Assembly (NCBI GenBank): GCA_003254905.1
Contig: QANU01063901.1
Span: 124,001 to 188,000 of the forward strand
Length of the DNA stretch: 64,000 bases
From: Nissolia schottii
Taxonomy: Eukaryota; Streptophyta; Magnoliopsida; Fabales; Fabaceae
Direction of reading: 5' to 3'
In this document: positions 1 to 13,554 of the stretch, in pieces
Position numbering within the stretch: the stretch's first letter is position 1
How the letters are laid out: every line of letters starts with the position of its first letter
The notes under the pieces: model-generated
What the model was told of the DNA's origin: nothing
What the model saw: the letters and a program-made list of their open reading frames with translations, nothing else
The model's database searches: none
Translations under genes and position numbers: made by a program

Positions 1-870
1 TGTGTCGTAGGTCCTATGAATCTATGAAAAGTGGGTTGACTTTAATTTTCATCTTATTTTCCTTAATTGACTATGATTTGCACGAACTGAATCATATATG
101 GACATGAAGAAAATGTGGTGCGTCTTGGATCAAGTGAAATTTCCTTGCTCATTTATATTTGTTGTAGCTTGAATTGCAAAAAGTTTATGATCATGGAGTA
201 TAATAGTTGAAGGATCAACCAATTTGGACTTTACCATTAAAGTTTGCAGCATTCTATGGCCCTCGTTGTTGAGTTTAAAGTAGTGAGGGAAAACCCAAAT
301 TTAAAAGAGATTTAAACTAATGGGTTAAATGAGAAATATAAAATTGGGTTAAGTGTCACATTTTCATCCAAATTTTTTTGGTCAAAATGTGTCGTTTAAC
401 TTATTCTTTTTGATTTTAGGCTCCACTAACCATTTCAATCCCAACAAGTGGTATTAGAATTAATAGTTTGAATCTTATTTGCCAAGTATTTATAGTTTGC
501 TCATCATATTTGCACCTAAGTTTCCTTGGCCTAGCTTGTGCATGTTTGTGCTCAGGTGTGATACTAGGCTTGAGCATCGTTTGCCGTAAGTAGTACTCGA
601 AGCTTCCACAAAGAGGGAACATACGACCTTGTTGAGTCCCATACTTGATAAGAAGTTGTGGTTTCGAGAGTCAATGTAAAAAAGTCTTACATTGATTAAG
701 TTTGAACTAAGTGCCTTAAGGTTTTAGATCAAGATGTAGTGTTTAGCACATTTTGTGTTTCTCACTTAGCCTATTTATTTAAATCTTCTCCAAGTTTGAG
801 CTCCCCTCCCAACACTCACAAAAGCACACTTGATTGGTGTAGCAGTACCTTTTTTGCAAATCAATAAAAG
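1..870. other. Intergenic; possible edge of an old copia-like LTR element
   Basis: No gene is recognised. Near 450-466 the text resembles the plant initiator-Met tRNA primer-binding site that follows many Ty1-copia LTRs (TGGTAT-AGA core), and the bases just before it end in ACA as an LTR would. The first ~447 bases could therefore be the tail of an LTR whose start lies outside the window. This is a weak inference from a short motif; no coding domain of a retroelement is seen after it. The family assignment is tentative and the copy, if real, is an old fragment. Confidence 0.25.
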
Positions 871-1280
871 TAGGATAAATTACATTCACCTCCCCCTAGG
901 CTCAATGAAATTATATTGACCCTTCTATTTGTTCAGGTAACACTAATTATTCCAGGCGAACATTGGCATCCCCTAATGATAACAAAATTAGGCATTGTTT
1001 GTTATTATTAGAGTGTTTTATCCACTATGTCTCTCACATTTTTGCACCTAGCAGAATTCACAACACAACTCTAACCAAACGAGGTTGTGAATTTGCGTGA
1101 GAGATGATAGAGGAGGGTTATGAAGTCCGTTGAGTGTGAAAATATGAGGGACACCATAAACAAAGGACCTTAATAACACATGACATCAAATTCTGCTATC
1201 ACTAAGCGAGGCCTATGTTCATTAGAAAAAACTAGTGTCGCTTGGACAAATAGAGGAGGTTACGGTAAATTTACTAAATC
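871..1280. mobile_element. Fold-back / long-TIR non-autonomous DNA element
   Basis: The arm at about 871-1000 and the reverse complement of about 1150-1280 are recognisably the same sequence. Both contain an AAATTAC/AAATTTAC start, then CACCTCC/AACCTCC, CTATTTGT, and a run near CTAATGA. The arms diverge by an estimated quarter to a third, so the insertion is old. No open reading frame or clear target duplication was found. The long imperfect arms around a short centre are the usual form of plant MITEs of fold-back type; the superfamily is not determined. Confidence 0.5.
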
Positions 1281-4071
1281 CCATGAGAGATCAGTATAAT
1301 ATACCCATAAAAGTAATATGTAAATCTCTTTGATATTTCAAAATCAATTTTTGTAGCAAGTAAATTGCTTTCATAAAAAAGGCCCTTTCGTGGCTAAATT
1401 ACAAGGATTAAATTTTTTTTATTAAAACAAAATGTGAAAAGATAATAAACTATGGAACCCTATAGTTTCGAGTGATCCAATACCCCCCTTATGTTGGTTG
1501 TAGATAGTAGAAGAATGAAACCACTACTAAATCTAGTCTCTTTGACAACATGAAGAAACCAAAAGCTTCGCTCCAATCTCTATCTATCCAAGGGATGGAA
1601 GGACAGAGGGCTTTGGTGTCCCCTTTGATCAAGAATTAGGGTCTCACATTAAATAGCCAATATGCTTTTATCTCATGTCTTATTTCGTGTTTGTTCATTT
1701 TATGGTTCAACATTTTGGTGTCCTAGGCGTAGAGAATCTACGCCATTAAATTAATTTTTTTTTAAAATGAGATCATTTGGGTGTTGGAATGCCACTACAA
1801 TCATATTGTCATGGACTTTTATCAAAGTTTTGGAGTTTTAATCTCCCAAAAATAATATAATATAATTTTTTTAGAAAAATGTATTAATTTTTAAGTAAAA
1901 GACATTTTTGTTAAGTATAATTTTTTATCATGCTTAACATATCACTAAACTCAAATTAACATTATAATATAACTCAATATTTATAAATGTCATTCTTCAC
2001 ACTGTTATAATATGGCGCATAATGGGTCGAGTCAACCTATCAATCCACCGACTTGAATTAACCTAAAGATTTTTGGATTAAGTTGGGTCGAGTACTCGGG
2101 CTGTCAAGTAAACTTCAATTGACCCAAGTATCAATAAGGTCAAATTTTGGGTGATTATTTTTTAAAATCTAACCCAACTTGTCGATGTGATTTACTCATA
2201 ATTATTTTATATATTTTTTATATTATAATATAACCTTTTTTATCACATAATTATTTTATCACATATAATATATTTTTTTAATAAAAATAATGGTTTTGAA
2301 AAATAAAATAAAAAATAGATTCTTTAATAAAAAAAATAAATAAGAGCAATGTTACATGGAGGTGGGATGAATGCATCTGACTAAAATTGGTGCATGATGC
2401 ACTAGATTGAAAAAGATGAGTATATTGTAGTCCATAAGGTTAATAAAATAATTGAACAAAACCTTCACACTCCTCCCTCCTTCGCCACTTGCATGCGCCA
2501 TCGACAGGCCACAGCTTCTCCGACGACCTCTCCGTCCACCTCCACCTTTCGTCACTGCTAGATCCCCCTCAGCTCCGCTGGACGGGCTTTCCCCTTGCCC
2601 CCAACCGAAGTCCCCACCTCAAAAATCAAACAACATCCATGAACCAAACCTTAAACCTCCAAAATCAAATTGATCTAAGCTACAGTGACATCGCCACTAC
2701 CTTGTCCTTTGACAATCTCCATGCTTCAGTTGTTCCAGATCTGGAACAAAAATCTAAGACAATAACCCTAAAAACCAAAACTTGACCCAAATTTTTAATG
2801 TGGGTAGGAGAAGAAGATTCAACAGAGGAGGAAGTAAGGGGGTTGGCAGAGTTGTGGTGCATTCCGGTGAAATTATGTTGGTCGGACTGGGAATATCACT
2901 AGAGATGATGAAACCTTGGTCAAGGAAAAGGGACTTTGGCAAGAAGTGTTTTGCAAGTGATGGTGAGACCGTGGAAGAGGACCGTTGGTAGTGGACATTG
3001 ATGGTGGTGACCGTGAGTTATGCAACAGTGGTAACAAGATGGAGAGACTGAGGTGTTGGGGATGAGATGGTGGTGATTGGGAAGGAGGGGGAGTGGACCA
3101 TGGACGTGGTGGTTAGGGGCGGCGCGTTGGCGGTGGTGCAGTTGTTGACGGTGAGGAAGGGGGCAATGTGACAGAGAGAGAGAGAGTAAATATGTTGAGT
3201 AACAGTAAAATTGATAATGCCTTTTTGCGACCCTTATATTGTACTTAGCCACATTTTAAAAGTGTAGCTAAGTGCAAATATTCTACCGTGATCCACAACG
3301 AGCATGGATTAACAAATTTATTCAATGCATCTAAGCAATATTCATGTTATAAAAACTAAAACATTTACCCCAAAAGAATAACGAAGCACTATGTTTTAGT
3401 TTCATTGGTCAAACATTCCGCCTTTTACAAAAAAACGTGGGAAGTCACATAAAATGTTTGATCTGTCTAATAAGAAAGCGTTCGAACATGTTACATGAAA
3501 AAATCATTTGGGCCGTAAATCTTTTTTTCAAAAAATAAAGAAGTAACAGGGTACCTTAGTACCCAACCCAAATTGACTCAGCAAATGTTGAGTCTAGTGG
3601 AATTGGGTTTTGTATCCCATAAGTCAAAAATTGACCTAACCCAACTCACTGCTGTATACTTGGCTCAGGTGATTGAAGTGATTTTTCACCTCAAAACGGA
3701 CCCGACCTGACCGGTGCACAACCTTGCTTTGATGAATCTTTGTCTTATCAAATGTGCAATCAGACCCTAAGACTACGTTTGATATTAGAGACACACGAGG
3801 AGAGACAAAAAAACTAATGTCCCTCTGTCCCAATTTCAGTGAAGTAGAAGAAATTTTTATTACTTTGTCTCGGTCCTCTTTGGAAGCATAGCTGCTTCTT
3901 AGGTCCGGACTGGAAATAAAAAGCCCATGCTCCCTTTGTTTTGGGTCTTGAAAACAGTAGCGAAAGAGGCCCAAACAGAAGAGCTCAAGTCCCGGTGTGA
4001 AGTTCAGAAACCAACGTCTCCATAAACCAAAGTTCAAATTCAAATTCAAATTCAAATCTTTTCCATCATCA
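1281..4071. other. Intergenic spacer upstream of the DRP5A gene
   Basis: AT-rich from about 1320 to 2400. From about 2450 to 3170 there is a GC-richer stretch with short overlapping frames on both strands, low-complexity in composition, none matching a known family. About 2027-2175 has GGGTCGAGT/ACCCAACTT-type half-repeats like those of the element at 13.55 kb. About 3771-3830 starts with TACGTTTGATATTAGAGACA, resembling the ends of the non-autonomous elements at 32.1 and 45.5 kb, and is probably a fragment of that group. The DRP5A promoter and 5' UTR must lie in the last few hundred bases; no convincing TATA box was assigned. Confidence 0.45.
4034..4058 (+). repeat. TTCAAA hexamer repeat in the DRP5A leader
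   Basis: About four tandem TTCAAA units end 14 bases before the chosen ATG. They are most likely in the 5' UTR. The frame of the protein is open through them (it would read alternating Phe-Lys), but there is no ATG upstream in that frame to use it, so they are treated as untranslated. Confidence 0.6.
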
Positions 4072-7000
4072 ATGGCCACCACCACCACCGATCCCTCTCT
4101 CCTTACCACCCCCTCCTCCATGGACTCCTCCGCCTCCAAGTCCCGCCGCTTCGAGGCCTACAACCGCCTGCAGGCGGCCGCCGTGGCGTTCGGGGAGAAG
4201 CTGCCGATACCGGAGATCGTGGCCCTAGGGGGGCAGTCGGACGGGAAGAGCTCCCTCCTCGAAGCCCTGCTGGGATTCAGGTTCAACGTCCGGGAGGTGG
4301 AGATGGGGACGCGGAGGCCCCTCATCCTCCAAATGGTCCATGATCCCACCGCCCTCGATCCCCGCTGCCGCTTCCAGGTCTCAGCTATAGGCACTAATTT
4401 TGTTACAGTAGCACCTATTGTTATTTCTATTGATTGATTATGGATTATGGTAGTCTCGTGTTGGTGTTGTTGAAGAACGTGAGAGGATCCTGATCTTGTT
4501 TGTAGTAACTCTATTTTGTGTTGTTTTTTTGCCGAATCGTGAGTTCAATCATGCAAAATATTGAATTAATATTTATAGGATTTGGAAATTCGGGAGAAGA
4601 TGGGAAGTTTGTGCAATGGCTCCTCGATTTTTGTCTTGTTTGAACTTCGAATCATCAGCATTTTGAAATTTTCAACAAGAAATTGTAGAATTCTTTGCAT
4701 CTGGACTTTGCCTGATTGTGATTGTTTTTTAGAAATTGGGGTTTTCAGTTTACTCTATTTGTGGTTGCCAGAAGTGTTCAAAATAAAATTGGAAAATTTT
4801 TCAAGTGAATTTTGCCGAAGAGCAATTGAATTTTAGAACATATGGTTTGGAATTTGCAACTTTTTTCCCCCAGAACCTTTAGATTTGATGGCATATTTCT
4901 CAGTGTTTGTTTTTGTGTGAGTGTGCGCCAATGTGTTTGATCATGCACAAAAATTGAAACTTCTGCGTGTTTGAAATACAGGAAGAGGATTCAGAGGAGT
5001 ATGGAAGTCCTTTGGTTTTGTCATCTGCCATTGCTGACATTATCAAATCACGAACAGAGGCACTTTTGAAGAAAACTAAGACAGCTGTTTCTCCCAAGCC
5101 TATTGTGATGAGAGCTGAATATGCGCATTGTCCAAACCTCACTGTTATTGATACCCCCGGCTTTGTTCTCAAGGTGGGGTGTGCCTGTTTGGCTTTTGTG
5201 ACAGCAGAATGTTAGGCATTTATGCTAAAAGCTGAGTTTTGATGGTGTGACTTTTGTCTGGCAGGCAAGGAAGGGTGAACCGGAGAACACACCAGAGGAA
5301 ATCCTTTCAATGGTGAAGTCATTGGCTAGTCCTCCCCACCGCATACTCTTGTTCCTTCAGCAGAGTAGTGTGGAGTGGTGCTCGTCATTGTGGTTGGATG
5401 CCATTCGTGAGATTGATGCAACATTTAGAAGGACAGTAATTGTTGTTTCCAAATTTGATAATCGTCTCAAGGTAATGAATGATGATCTCCTTCTTTGCTT
5501 GGCAGCCCTCCAAACACACTATCAATCAATCTAAGACATGTTCAAGAGAATGTGAAATTGGTGTTGTGGCTCTAAGAAGTTGTGTTTAGGTGGAAGGATT
5601 GTAGAAGTGTCAAATTGCACAAAGGAAAATGACAGACAACCATAACCTTTTGCTAAAAATTAAGTGCTTGAATGATGTGGCTTGCTGGTGCCTTTAGATG
5701 TATAAATGGACCCTAACATTACTTTCATCATGAAACCACATTACTTTCGGAAATTCTGGACATTATTATGACTTTGTTGCATGTTGTTGCACAAACAATA
5801 ATGTTATTTAGGGTTTGATTCTAATGATGATTAGCTATCGTATGGACACAGGAATTTGGTGACCGGTGGGAAGTGGATCGCTATTTGAGTGCAAGCGGTT
5901 ACCTTGGAGACGGCACACGCCCTTTTTTTGTTGCCCTGCCTAAAGACAGGGGTAACATTTCAAATGATGAGTTCCGCAGGCAGATTTCAGGGGTGGACTC
6001 TGAGGTTCTTCATCATCTCCGTGAGGGAGTCAAGGGGGGTTTTGATGAAGAGAAGTTCAACTCTCATATTGGTTTTGCTCGTTTGAGAGATTACTTGGAG
6101 TCTGAGCTTCAGAAGAAATACAAAGAAGCTGCTCCGGCAACTCTTGCTTTGCTTGAGCAACGCTGCAGTGAAGTGACTGTTGAACTTGCTGGAATGGATG
6201 CAAAAATACAGGCCACCTCAGATGTTTCTCATCTTAGGAAATTCGCAATGCTGTATACAGCTTCTATCAGCAACCATGTGGTGGGTAATCATCATGAAAA
6301 AATAAATTGACTGAGTTATGAACTGATTTACTATATTGACAGTTTGTACAAAACTAATTTTGTTGCAACACTTATAACAACTGAAACCCTTTCTTCATTG
6401 GTTTTTTATCAGCAAAAATTTCTAATGTTTTCATTTATGTTATCTTCTGATTGGTGATGTTACATTACTAGGCTTTCACTTACCTTCAACATTTTGGCCT
6501 AAACTCTATGCATTTATGCTATGCTGCAATTCTTAAATATCTTGTTGAAGAACAATTATGAACATATGTTTTAAGTTATTAACTATCTTGGCTTCAATTG
6601 GTCAAGGGTGCATTTGTTGACGGGGCAGCAGATCCTTCCCCTGAGCAATGGGGGAAAACGACTGCTGAAGAGCAATCACAAAGTGGCATTGGGGCTTGGC
6701 CTGGTGTTATCACAAATATAAATCCCCCCAATGCTTCTCTGCGTCTTTATGGAGGTGCTGCTTTTGAGAGGGTTATACATGAATTTCGATGTGCTGCATA
6801 TTCCATTGAGTGCCCCACGGTGTCAAGGGAGAAGGTGATTTACCCTGCAGTGAACTGAATTGCGAAACTTATTATCTTTTTCTTTCAATTTCAAATTCTT
6901 CAGTATGCTTTTAACAGGTTGCAAATATATTGCTTGCCCATGCTGGGCGAGGTGGGGCAAGAGGAATAACAGAAGCTTCCGCAGAAATTGCGCGTGCGGC

Positions 7001-9259
7001 TGCTAGATCATGGCTTGCTCCTCTTCTTGATACTGCTTGTGATCGGCTTGCTTTTGTTTTAGGAAACTTATTTGATTTGGCTCTAGAAAGAAACCGCAGT
7101 CATGACTCAGAATGTAAGTGAAGCTCCTTCCTTTCTGAAGTTAAATGGTTCATTGGCTGTTTCTCAACTACAAGAATGCTGGACTCAAAGGCATCAAGTC
7201 ATTATTGCCTTGAGTTTTCAAATTGACATACACACCAACAAAATATGTTATGGTTGGGGGAAATTTTCTCCCTTTTCATAAATTGTCTTCAGATTCTAAA
7301 TATTTCACTTACAGAATTGAAAATGGTCACTGGTGTGAAGTTGTAACTCCTTTAACTTTTTGTTTAGTAAAACTGATTAGAAAAGAAAAGCTTAGTGGTG
7401 GTTATTTTTCTCTGCAGATGGGAGTAAAGCAGCAAACATGGATGGCTATGTTGGTTTTCATGCTGCATTAAGGTGTGCTTACAATCGCTTCATAAAGGAT
7501 CTTTCCAATCAGTGCAAAACACTAATTAGGCACCACCTTGACTCAGTTACAAGTCCATACTCACAGGTCTGCTATGTTAATGACTTTCAAACACATTATG
7601 CCCCACAAAATGCTCCCTCCTTTAGGAAATTTGGCCAGAATTCAGCATCTTCATTTTGTCTTGAGTTGAGTGATATAAGCTCAGCATCCCATGATGTAGT
7701 AATGAGGGACCAGGAAAACATACCTCCAGAAAAGAACGCTCAAGAAACCACCCCAGGTAAAGCTTCAGAAGGTAGAGAGGCCTTGCATGAAAGCAACATG
7801 ACTATCCCTGAAACCCCATCTCCTGATCAGCCAGGCGAAACCATATATGGGTTGGCTAAGAAAGAACTTGGTATTTGCAATGACGTGGGGGCAAGGAAAA
7901 GGGTGTCTAGAATGACAGGGAATAACAAAAATGCTGACCATATTAAAGTGCAAAATGGTGGTCTTTTATTTGGAAATGGGGATAGGTCAGGTTCTGCTTA
8001 TTCAGAAATCTGTTATTCAGCTGCTCAGCATTTTGTGAGAATCCGTGAAGTTCTCGTTGAGCGAGGCGTGACATCAACATTAAATTCTGGGTTCTTAACA
8101 CCTTGGTAAGTTTCTTTTTTCTTTCTTTAAGACCAAGTTTTGCCTGCAATATGCATATGCAAATGCGGCTCTTGAACAAGTTTTTAGTATGGTGTTGTCA
8201 GTTTGGGAGAAGGTCATGCTATGCAAGCTATTTACAAACATTGCTTTACGTGCATAATAACTCATACTTCCTTTTTGCACCGTTAGGTTTACTTTTGGAT
8301 CTTTACAGTGTCACATTGGAACTTTTCTGCATAAATCTACTTGCAATGTGTGGTGTGCTCATTAACTGTTTTTCATGGGCCTCAACTCAAACTGGTTTTT
8401 CTGCATAAATCTAGTTGTCCATATAGAAATTCCATTTTTGAAATAATCCAACCCTTGCTTTTTTTTCCCGTCCTATTTACGGTGTCTCATGTCACATACT
8501 TTCCATTCAAGGTAGTCATTCTGTCTATGATCCATCAGCTACCGTCTACCAATGACAAATTAACCGGAATCCGCGAAGTAGTGTTATTTCATTTTTTTTT
8601 TTTACTATGTAAATGATGGCTGGTTGTTTATTTGTTTGACATTTTGATTACCATTCAGAATATTTCCAAAATTAAGCTACAATTCTTTCCATCAAGTCTG
8701 TTTGCTTATTTATTTATTTATATCTTCGATATGATTTGTGGAATCCATAAGAAAAACTAGGTTGTTAGCTCAATGAAAAATATGAATTTATTTTTGATGC
8801 ACGGACGATATAAAATTTTTTTATGCAGTCATCTAGTTATATGCATATCACTCAAATGTTTGACCTTTATCTTCATTATCTCATTGATTAGATGACTACA
8901 TAAGATTTAGTTTGCATTGATAGTGTATCGATAGTTTTTCCTATAGTAAACATTGGTATAGACTATAGTCCCTATTCCTTTACTTGATCATGTTGACATT
9001 GTACTTTTTAATCACTCCAGTTGAGACCATAACCTTATACAACACATTCTTTGTTTTGCTTACTCTATGCAGCCGAGATCGCCTTGTTGTGGCTCTTGGA
9101 TTAGATTTGTTTGCTCTGAACGATGAGAAATTCATGGACATGTTTGTTGCTCCTGGGGCACTAGAAGTGCTGCAAACCAAGCGAGAGTCCCTTCAAAAGC
9201 GTCAGAAGATACTCCAATCTTGCTTGAACGAGTTTAAAGCTCTCACTCGGGCACTTTGA
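4072..9259 (+). CDS. DRP5A: Dynamin-related protein 5A (DRP5A-type), 8 exons, 810 aa
   Basis: Exons: 4072-4377, 4982-5173, 5265-5471, 5852-6280, 6607-6834, 6918-7113, 7418-8105, 9073-9259. All junctions are GT-AG, phases agree, and they total 810 codons plus stop, close to Arabidopsis DRP5A as I recall it (about 817). The N-terminal GTPase domain shows P-loop GGQSDGKS (53-60), switch threonine in GTRRP (T80), DTPG (159-162) and SKFD (228-231). The stalk follows; a Ser/Pro-rich linker with PETPSPDQP lies in exon 7, and the C-terminal helical part ends FKALTRAL. No PH or classical proline-rich domain is seen, as expected for the DRP5 branch. The family (with ARC5/DRP5B) is plant/algal; DRP5A is associated with cytokinesis and the cell plate, DRP5B with chloroplast division. 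The text matches DRP5A far better than ARC5. The first ATG in frame has G at +4. Intron 7 (about 970 bp) is longest and looks plain. Confidence 0.93.
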
Positions 9260-11075
9260 TAATAAGAGCGACACTGAGAGAAGCAGCTTCCCACAGAATT
9301 TGATTTATTCTTATTTCTCAGGCTGGAAGCCCAAGCTTTATGATTGTATTTAATTCATTCACTTCTTGTGAATTTTTCGCAAAAAAATTGTTTGATAAAA
9401 TGCTTGATCTGGGGGCTTTCTACTAGTCCTAATTGAGTGCACTATGTAACATGAATTTCCCCCCTAATGATTTGTACCTTGGTTCACATTTATGGTAATA
9501 ATAAAAGTAGATTCTTTTTCAGGTATAGTATGTTGTCTCTAGGTAACACCTGTCATTTATTAAAAGTTCAATTTATACATTGGCTATGATTTGAAATGAA
9601 ATGGTTGGTTCCAAAGCTTATGGTTTGGTGTCACTTTACATCTAACCCGAAACTGTTCTGCCAACTCATTGGGAGATTGCATGTTAGGAAGGGCAACTAT
9701 TTTTGGGACCATATTTATGGACAGAGATCAGTCTTAGGTGGTTGTGGTTCTGCTCTGCTTTACGGAATTTGTTGACTCGTGAGAATTTATGATACATTTC
9801 TTCCTAACCAATTGGACAATTGCTTGGTACCATGCATTTGAAGATTCTCTTTACCTACATCTTGTGGTGTACCCCCAAATGCTATGCATACACTTAGGAA
9901 AAATTCTTGAGTAATCGTCTAAGTGTCATGTTAATATGTTCTTAATTATGCACAGACTGACATTTTAAAATAATTAGTAATAAATCATTTCACTACTTAA
10001 AGTTAAATATCATTCGGTAATTAGGAACATAACTAACAAACTAACAAAGTGACGAGAGAGATACTCTCCACCTTGAAACAATAAACTAAATCAAAAGTAA
10101 AATGCCCTAAATGTTGGATAGAGGCTGGTCTTTGTAAATTTATGAAAGTACATGGAGCTAATGCACACTATGCCTTGAATTGCATATTCGATGGATAAAA
10201 AGAAAAGAACAAATGGTCTTTGATCTCTTCTAGAAACGGATGACCCTTGAATAGTATATTTCCTTAGATGTTACTCATGTCACGATGAATACATAAAATT
10301 CAAAGTCCAAACAGAAAACAAGCCAAGAAGAGGGGCTAAAAGTATAAAAAAAGGGAAGGACAGCTATTATGGAAGCACGCTCTCGAACACTAATTCAATG
10401 TACTCATGAATGAAAACCATTGAATTTGAAAAAGCAATATTTGAGAGGTGTTTGTCACCAACAATGACTAAATATCCCTTCGAGAATTCGTGGTCATTAA
10501 AGTGGACACGCCTCTCCTAATAATTTTTTTTCATTTAAACTGCCCAAAATTAAACACATGATCAAAATACTTAAAGAATCTGGTCATCTACCAACTTTAT
10601 CGGGCTTGTTAGAATTGAATATGCAAATTACCAAATTCAGTCCAAAGTGGTCCCCGCTACCCCATTATTTCTTACTCCTTTACCACATTATATACAAGTG
10701 ACCTACTCCAACAAGAGAGTATTAATACAATCCAATCGAAATTAATAACAATGGCGGCATCATTACTGTGCATATGGACTGCAATTACTCCCTGCCCGTT
10801 ACCCCCTTTTGACATATGCTCTTCAGCTTACCTCATCCACTACTTACTTATGCCTTTTTTCATTTTCCTCTAATATGGTTGGATGTTGGAGTTTCGAAGA
10901 GAAGAGAAAAGAAGGGAAGAGATAACCTGTGACTACAATTTTTCGTTGAATAACATAATATAATTATAATACATGAGAAATATTTCACCAGATTTACAAT
11001 TTACATGACCGAACAAATTCTTCATTTACATAACTAAAACCACTTATCTATATGGACCGGAGAAGCTTCTAGGCC
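9260..11075. other. DRP5A 3' flank and spacer
   Basis: The 3' UTR of DRP5A should begin here; an AATAAAA-type poly(A) signal lies at about 9498-9504. Beyond it the sequence is AT-rich with no frame over 60 codons and no recognised element. I see nothing else to annotate up to the LTR-like pair that follows. Confidence 0.5.
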
Positions 11076-12125
11076 CACTTGACTGGTCTCTAGTAAAGAC
11101 CGATAAATCACTCTATCAAAATATTGAAAATTTTGTACTCAATTAATATTTATAATCACAATAAACTCCCTTATAATTAGTCGCCTAGTCTTTACAGTAT
11201 TGCAACCTCTGATACACCATCATTGTGAAAGTTACGGTCGCTCAATCATTTATTAGATGCTCAATCATTGACACTTCAAGAGTCACTCAGAATACTATAT
11301 AAAAAGCTCATTCTGAGCTACAGAGGGCATGTTTTACTATGGTCTTGACACTCTTAATACCTAAGACCTTAGTCAATCTTTTGTTCAGTCTGACCTTTCA
11401 ACTGGCCGATCAAACTCTCTTAATCTTGGTTGGAACATCTGGTGCCCTATGTGGGGATCGAACCCACCACAACCACATAGTGTTAAAATATTCAAATTTT
11501 GTGAGGTGTTAAAATATGTCCGCTCGTACAGGGTGTTGAATTATAATTCACTATACAACGAGTTGAACTTTACCAACTCTCTTAGTACATGTAGGTGAGA
11601 TGAAAAATATTTCAGTCACCTAAACAAACAATTAAAATCTTTCTATCAGACCAACAAGATAATGATGAAAGTATTCCATACACCTAAACAAGTTAAATAA
11701 TTTCAATTGTATCACTTAGATAAAGTGAATTTTTCTTATTTGATACACCTTAAATATCTACCAAAATACTAAAAGTCTTGTAACCAATTGATATTTATTA
11801 TCACAATAAACTCCCTCATAATTAGCCACTAGTCTTTGCAGTTTTGAAAGCTCCGATCAACAACTCTTATAGAGTATTAGCTTAATAATCAATCGGATTC
11901 AACATCATCATTGTGGAAGTTATGACCGCTCAGTCATTTATTAGGTGTTCAATCGTTGGCACTTCAAATTTGCTCAGAATACTATATAAGAAGCTCATTA
12001 TTAGGTATAGAGGATATATTCTAATCTGGTATTGACACTCGAACACTTAAGATCTTAGTCAATTTTCCACTTGGTCAGAGCTTTCAACTGACTAATTGGA
12101 CTCTGCTAATCTGGGCCAAAACACT
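11076..12125 (+). mobile_element. TRIM-like LTR pair (fossil)
   Basis: Two diverged direct copies, about 11100-11435 and 11750-12122, share the same succession of landmarks: ATTTATNATCACAATAAACTCCCT, CATTTATTAG, CAGAATACTATATAA (a TATA-like box), and a terminus ending in ACA. The ~315-bp middle starts with TGGTGCCCTATGTGGGGAT, resembling the primer-binding region (TGGCGCCGTCTGTGGGGA type) of plant gypsy and TRIM elements. No gag or pol coding is present, so it fits a terminal-repeat retrotransposon in miniature. The copies differ by roughly a quarter, so it is old. Outer limits are approximate. Confidence 0.55.
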
Positions 12126-12302
12126 ATACATAAAAGATTAATTTCTATGCATGACAATGTAAAAGAGTTTTACATTATCATTCAATCATGTGCTCGAGTC
12201 TCTTACCCATTATCTCAAAAGTCTCTTGTATAATAGTATTCGATTGGATGATAACGTAAAGTCAATGCATAAAAATTAATCTCTATACATAGTTATAGTG
12301 AT
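12124..12302. mobile_element. MITE with ~50-bp inverted ends
   Basis: The left arm begins CTATACATAAAAGATTAATTT and the reverse complement of the right arm begins CTATGTATAGAGATTAATTT; both continue through TATGCAT, GTAAA and ATCATNCAATC. No coding capacity. It abuts the end of the LTR-like copy at 12122. Similar GATGATAACGTAAA text occurs near 61700, suggesting a dispersed family. Confidence 0.55.
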
Positions 12303-13554
12303 CTATGTAAAAATAATATTCAATTTGTACTTATATGTGTGTGTCATTTTTTTACTAAATTAATACATCTTTAAATTAATGTATCTAATCAAAGGTGAGT
12401 AGGCTATAGAGCTAAAGTTCAAATTCCTTTGTAAGACATTTGATTTGAAGCAAGTTGTCTTCTCCAAGGTAGTTGATCAGAGAAATGATTAACGCATGAT
12501 TAGATTTGTAATTGCAAAGGAAAACGCCAGGTAATAGAAATTAAGGAGGAATAATTGTTTGTTTAACCGTCCTCTTATATGCCTTTTAGACCAATTCAAA
12601 ATGACATTGTTACGTAAAATACAAAACTACTATATTTGGTATAAGTTTCAGTATTACAAGTAATTGACTGGTTTGGTCTAACAGCTTGAACATAGAATTA
12701 TAATAATATACTAATAACAATAACAATATTCAGAAGACTAATATTTTAAACTTACACTTTTAAGTTGATTCTTAGTTGTAGTAATCATTTTTGTGTCAAG
12801 CCAATTATGTGACACATTTAGTATACTCTTGAAATTAATTTGTTCACTGACATAGTCTTTTTGACCTGGATTTTATGATTGCAACCTCCTTCCATGACCC
12901 TAATAAATACAGATAAAAAGTCTACAGAAAGAAATCAAAACAAATGCCATTTTTTTTCTTATGATAGTAACTGGTTCCTACCAAAATTGAGAGTGGGTCA
13001 AAACTGGTATGGTTTGTGGAAAAGGAAAAAAACAGACACGTTGGAATTCTTTTTTATTTTACTATGATAAGTAAGTCCTTCCTATGCCAAACACATGCCC
13101 AATCGCCCATTATTAGGGTTGACTAATTTCACCAGTTGAAATTTTAATGTGTTTGTAGTTATTGGATATATAACTTTTTCTGATTTTAGTTGTTAATAAA
13201 AATTAGTTTAAGTTTCACATTTTTAAAATGACCCCTGATACATGAATATTTTTAAAAAGAAAAAAAAATTGTAAGAGTTATTTATGTCACTTTTAAAGAA
13301 AATATAAGGATGTGAAATTGAATGAAAATATGGGATCAAAATTAGAAAGTGCTATGCTTTAAGGAGAAAAAAATATTTAAACATTAAAATAATCATTTTT
13401 TGCTCATGTATATGCAACTCGTTTTTGCTTTCACTTCTAATTCATTCATTTCTCATACATATATCTTTTACCTAGTTGGGTGAGATAGATTAATATTGGG
13501 CTCAGTTAGACTTAGGCAAAAGTTGATTGGCCACGCAATTCAGGCAATCTCATT
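12303..13554. other. Intergenic, no recognised feature
   Basis: AT-rich, no frame longer than about 62 codons, and no repeat or gene family recognised. Confidence 0.5.

Noticed and set aside
2352-3252. Several overlapping frames on both strands in a GC-richer patch
   Set aside because: Low-complexity Pro/Ser/His or Gly/Val/Arg composition, frames on both strands of equal quality, and no family match; more like decayed repeat DNA than a gene.
3997-4071. 25-residue N-terminal extension of DRP5A with alternating Phe-Lys
   Set aside because: The frame is open but begins at GTG, with no ATG upstream in frame; the ATG at 4072 matches the expected protein start.
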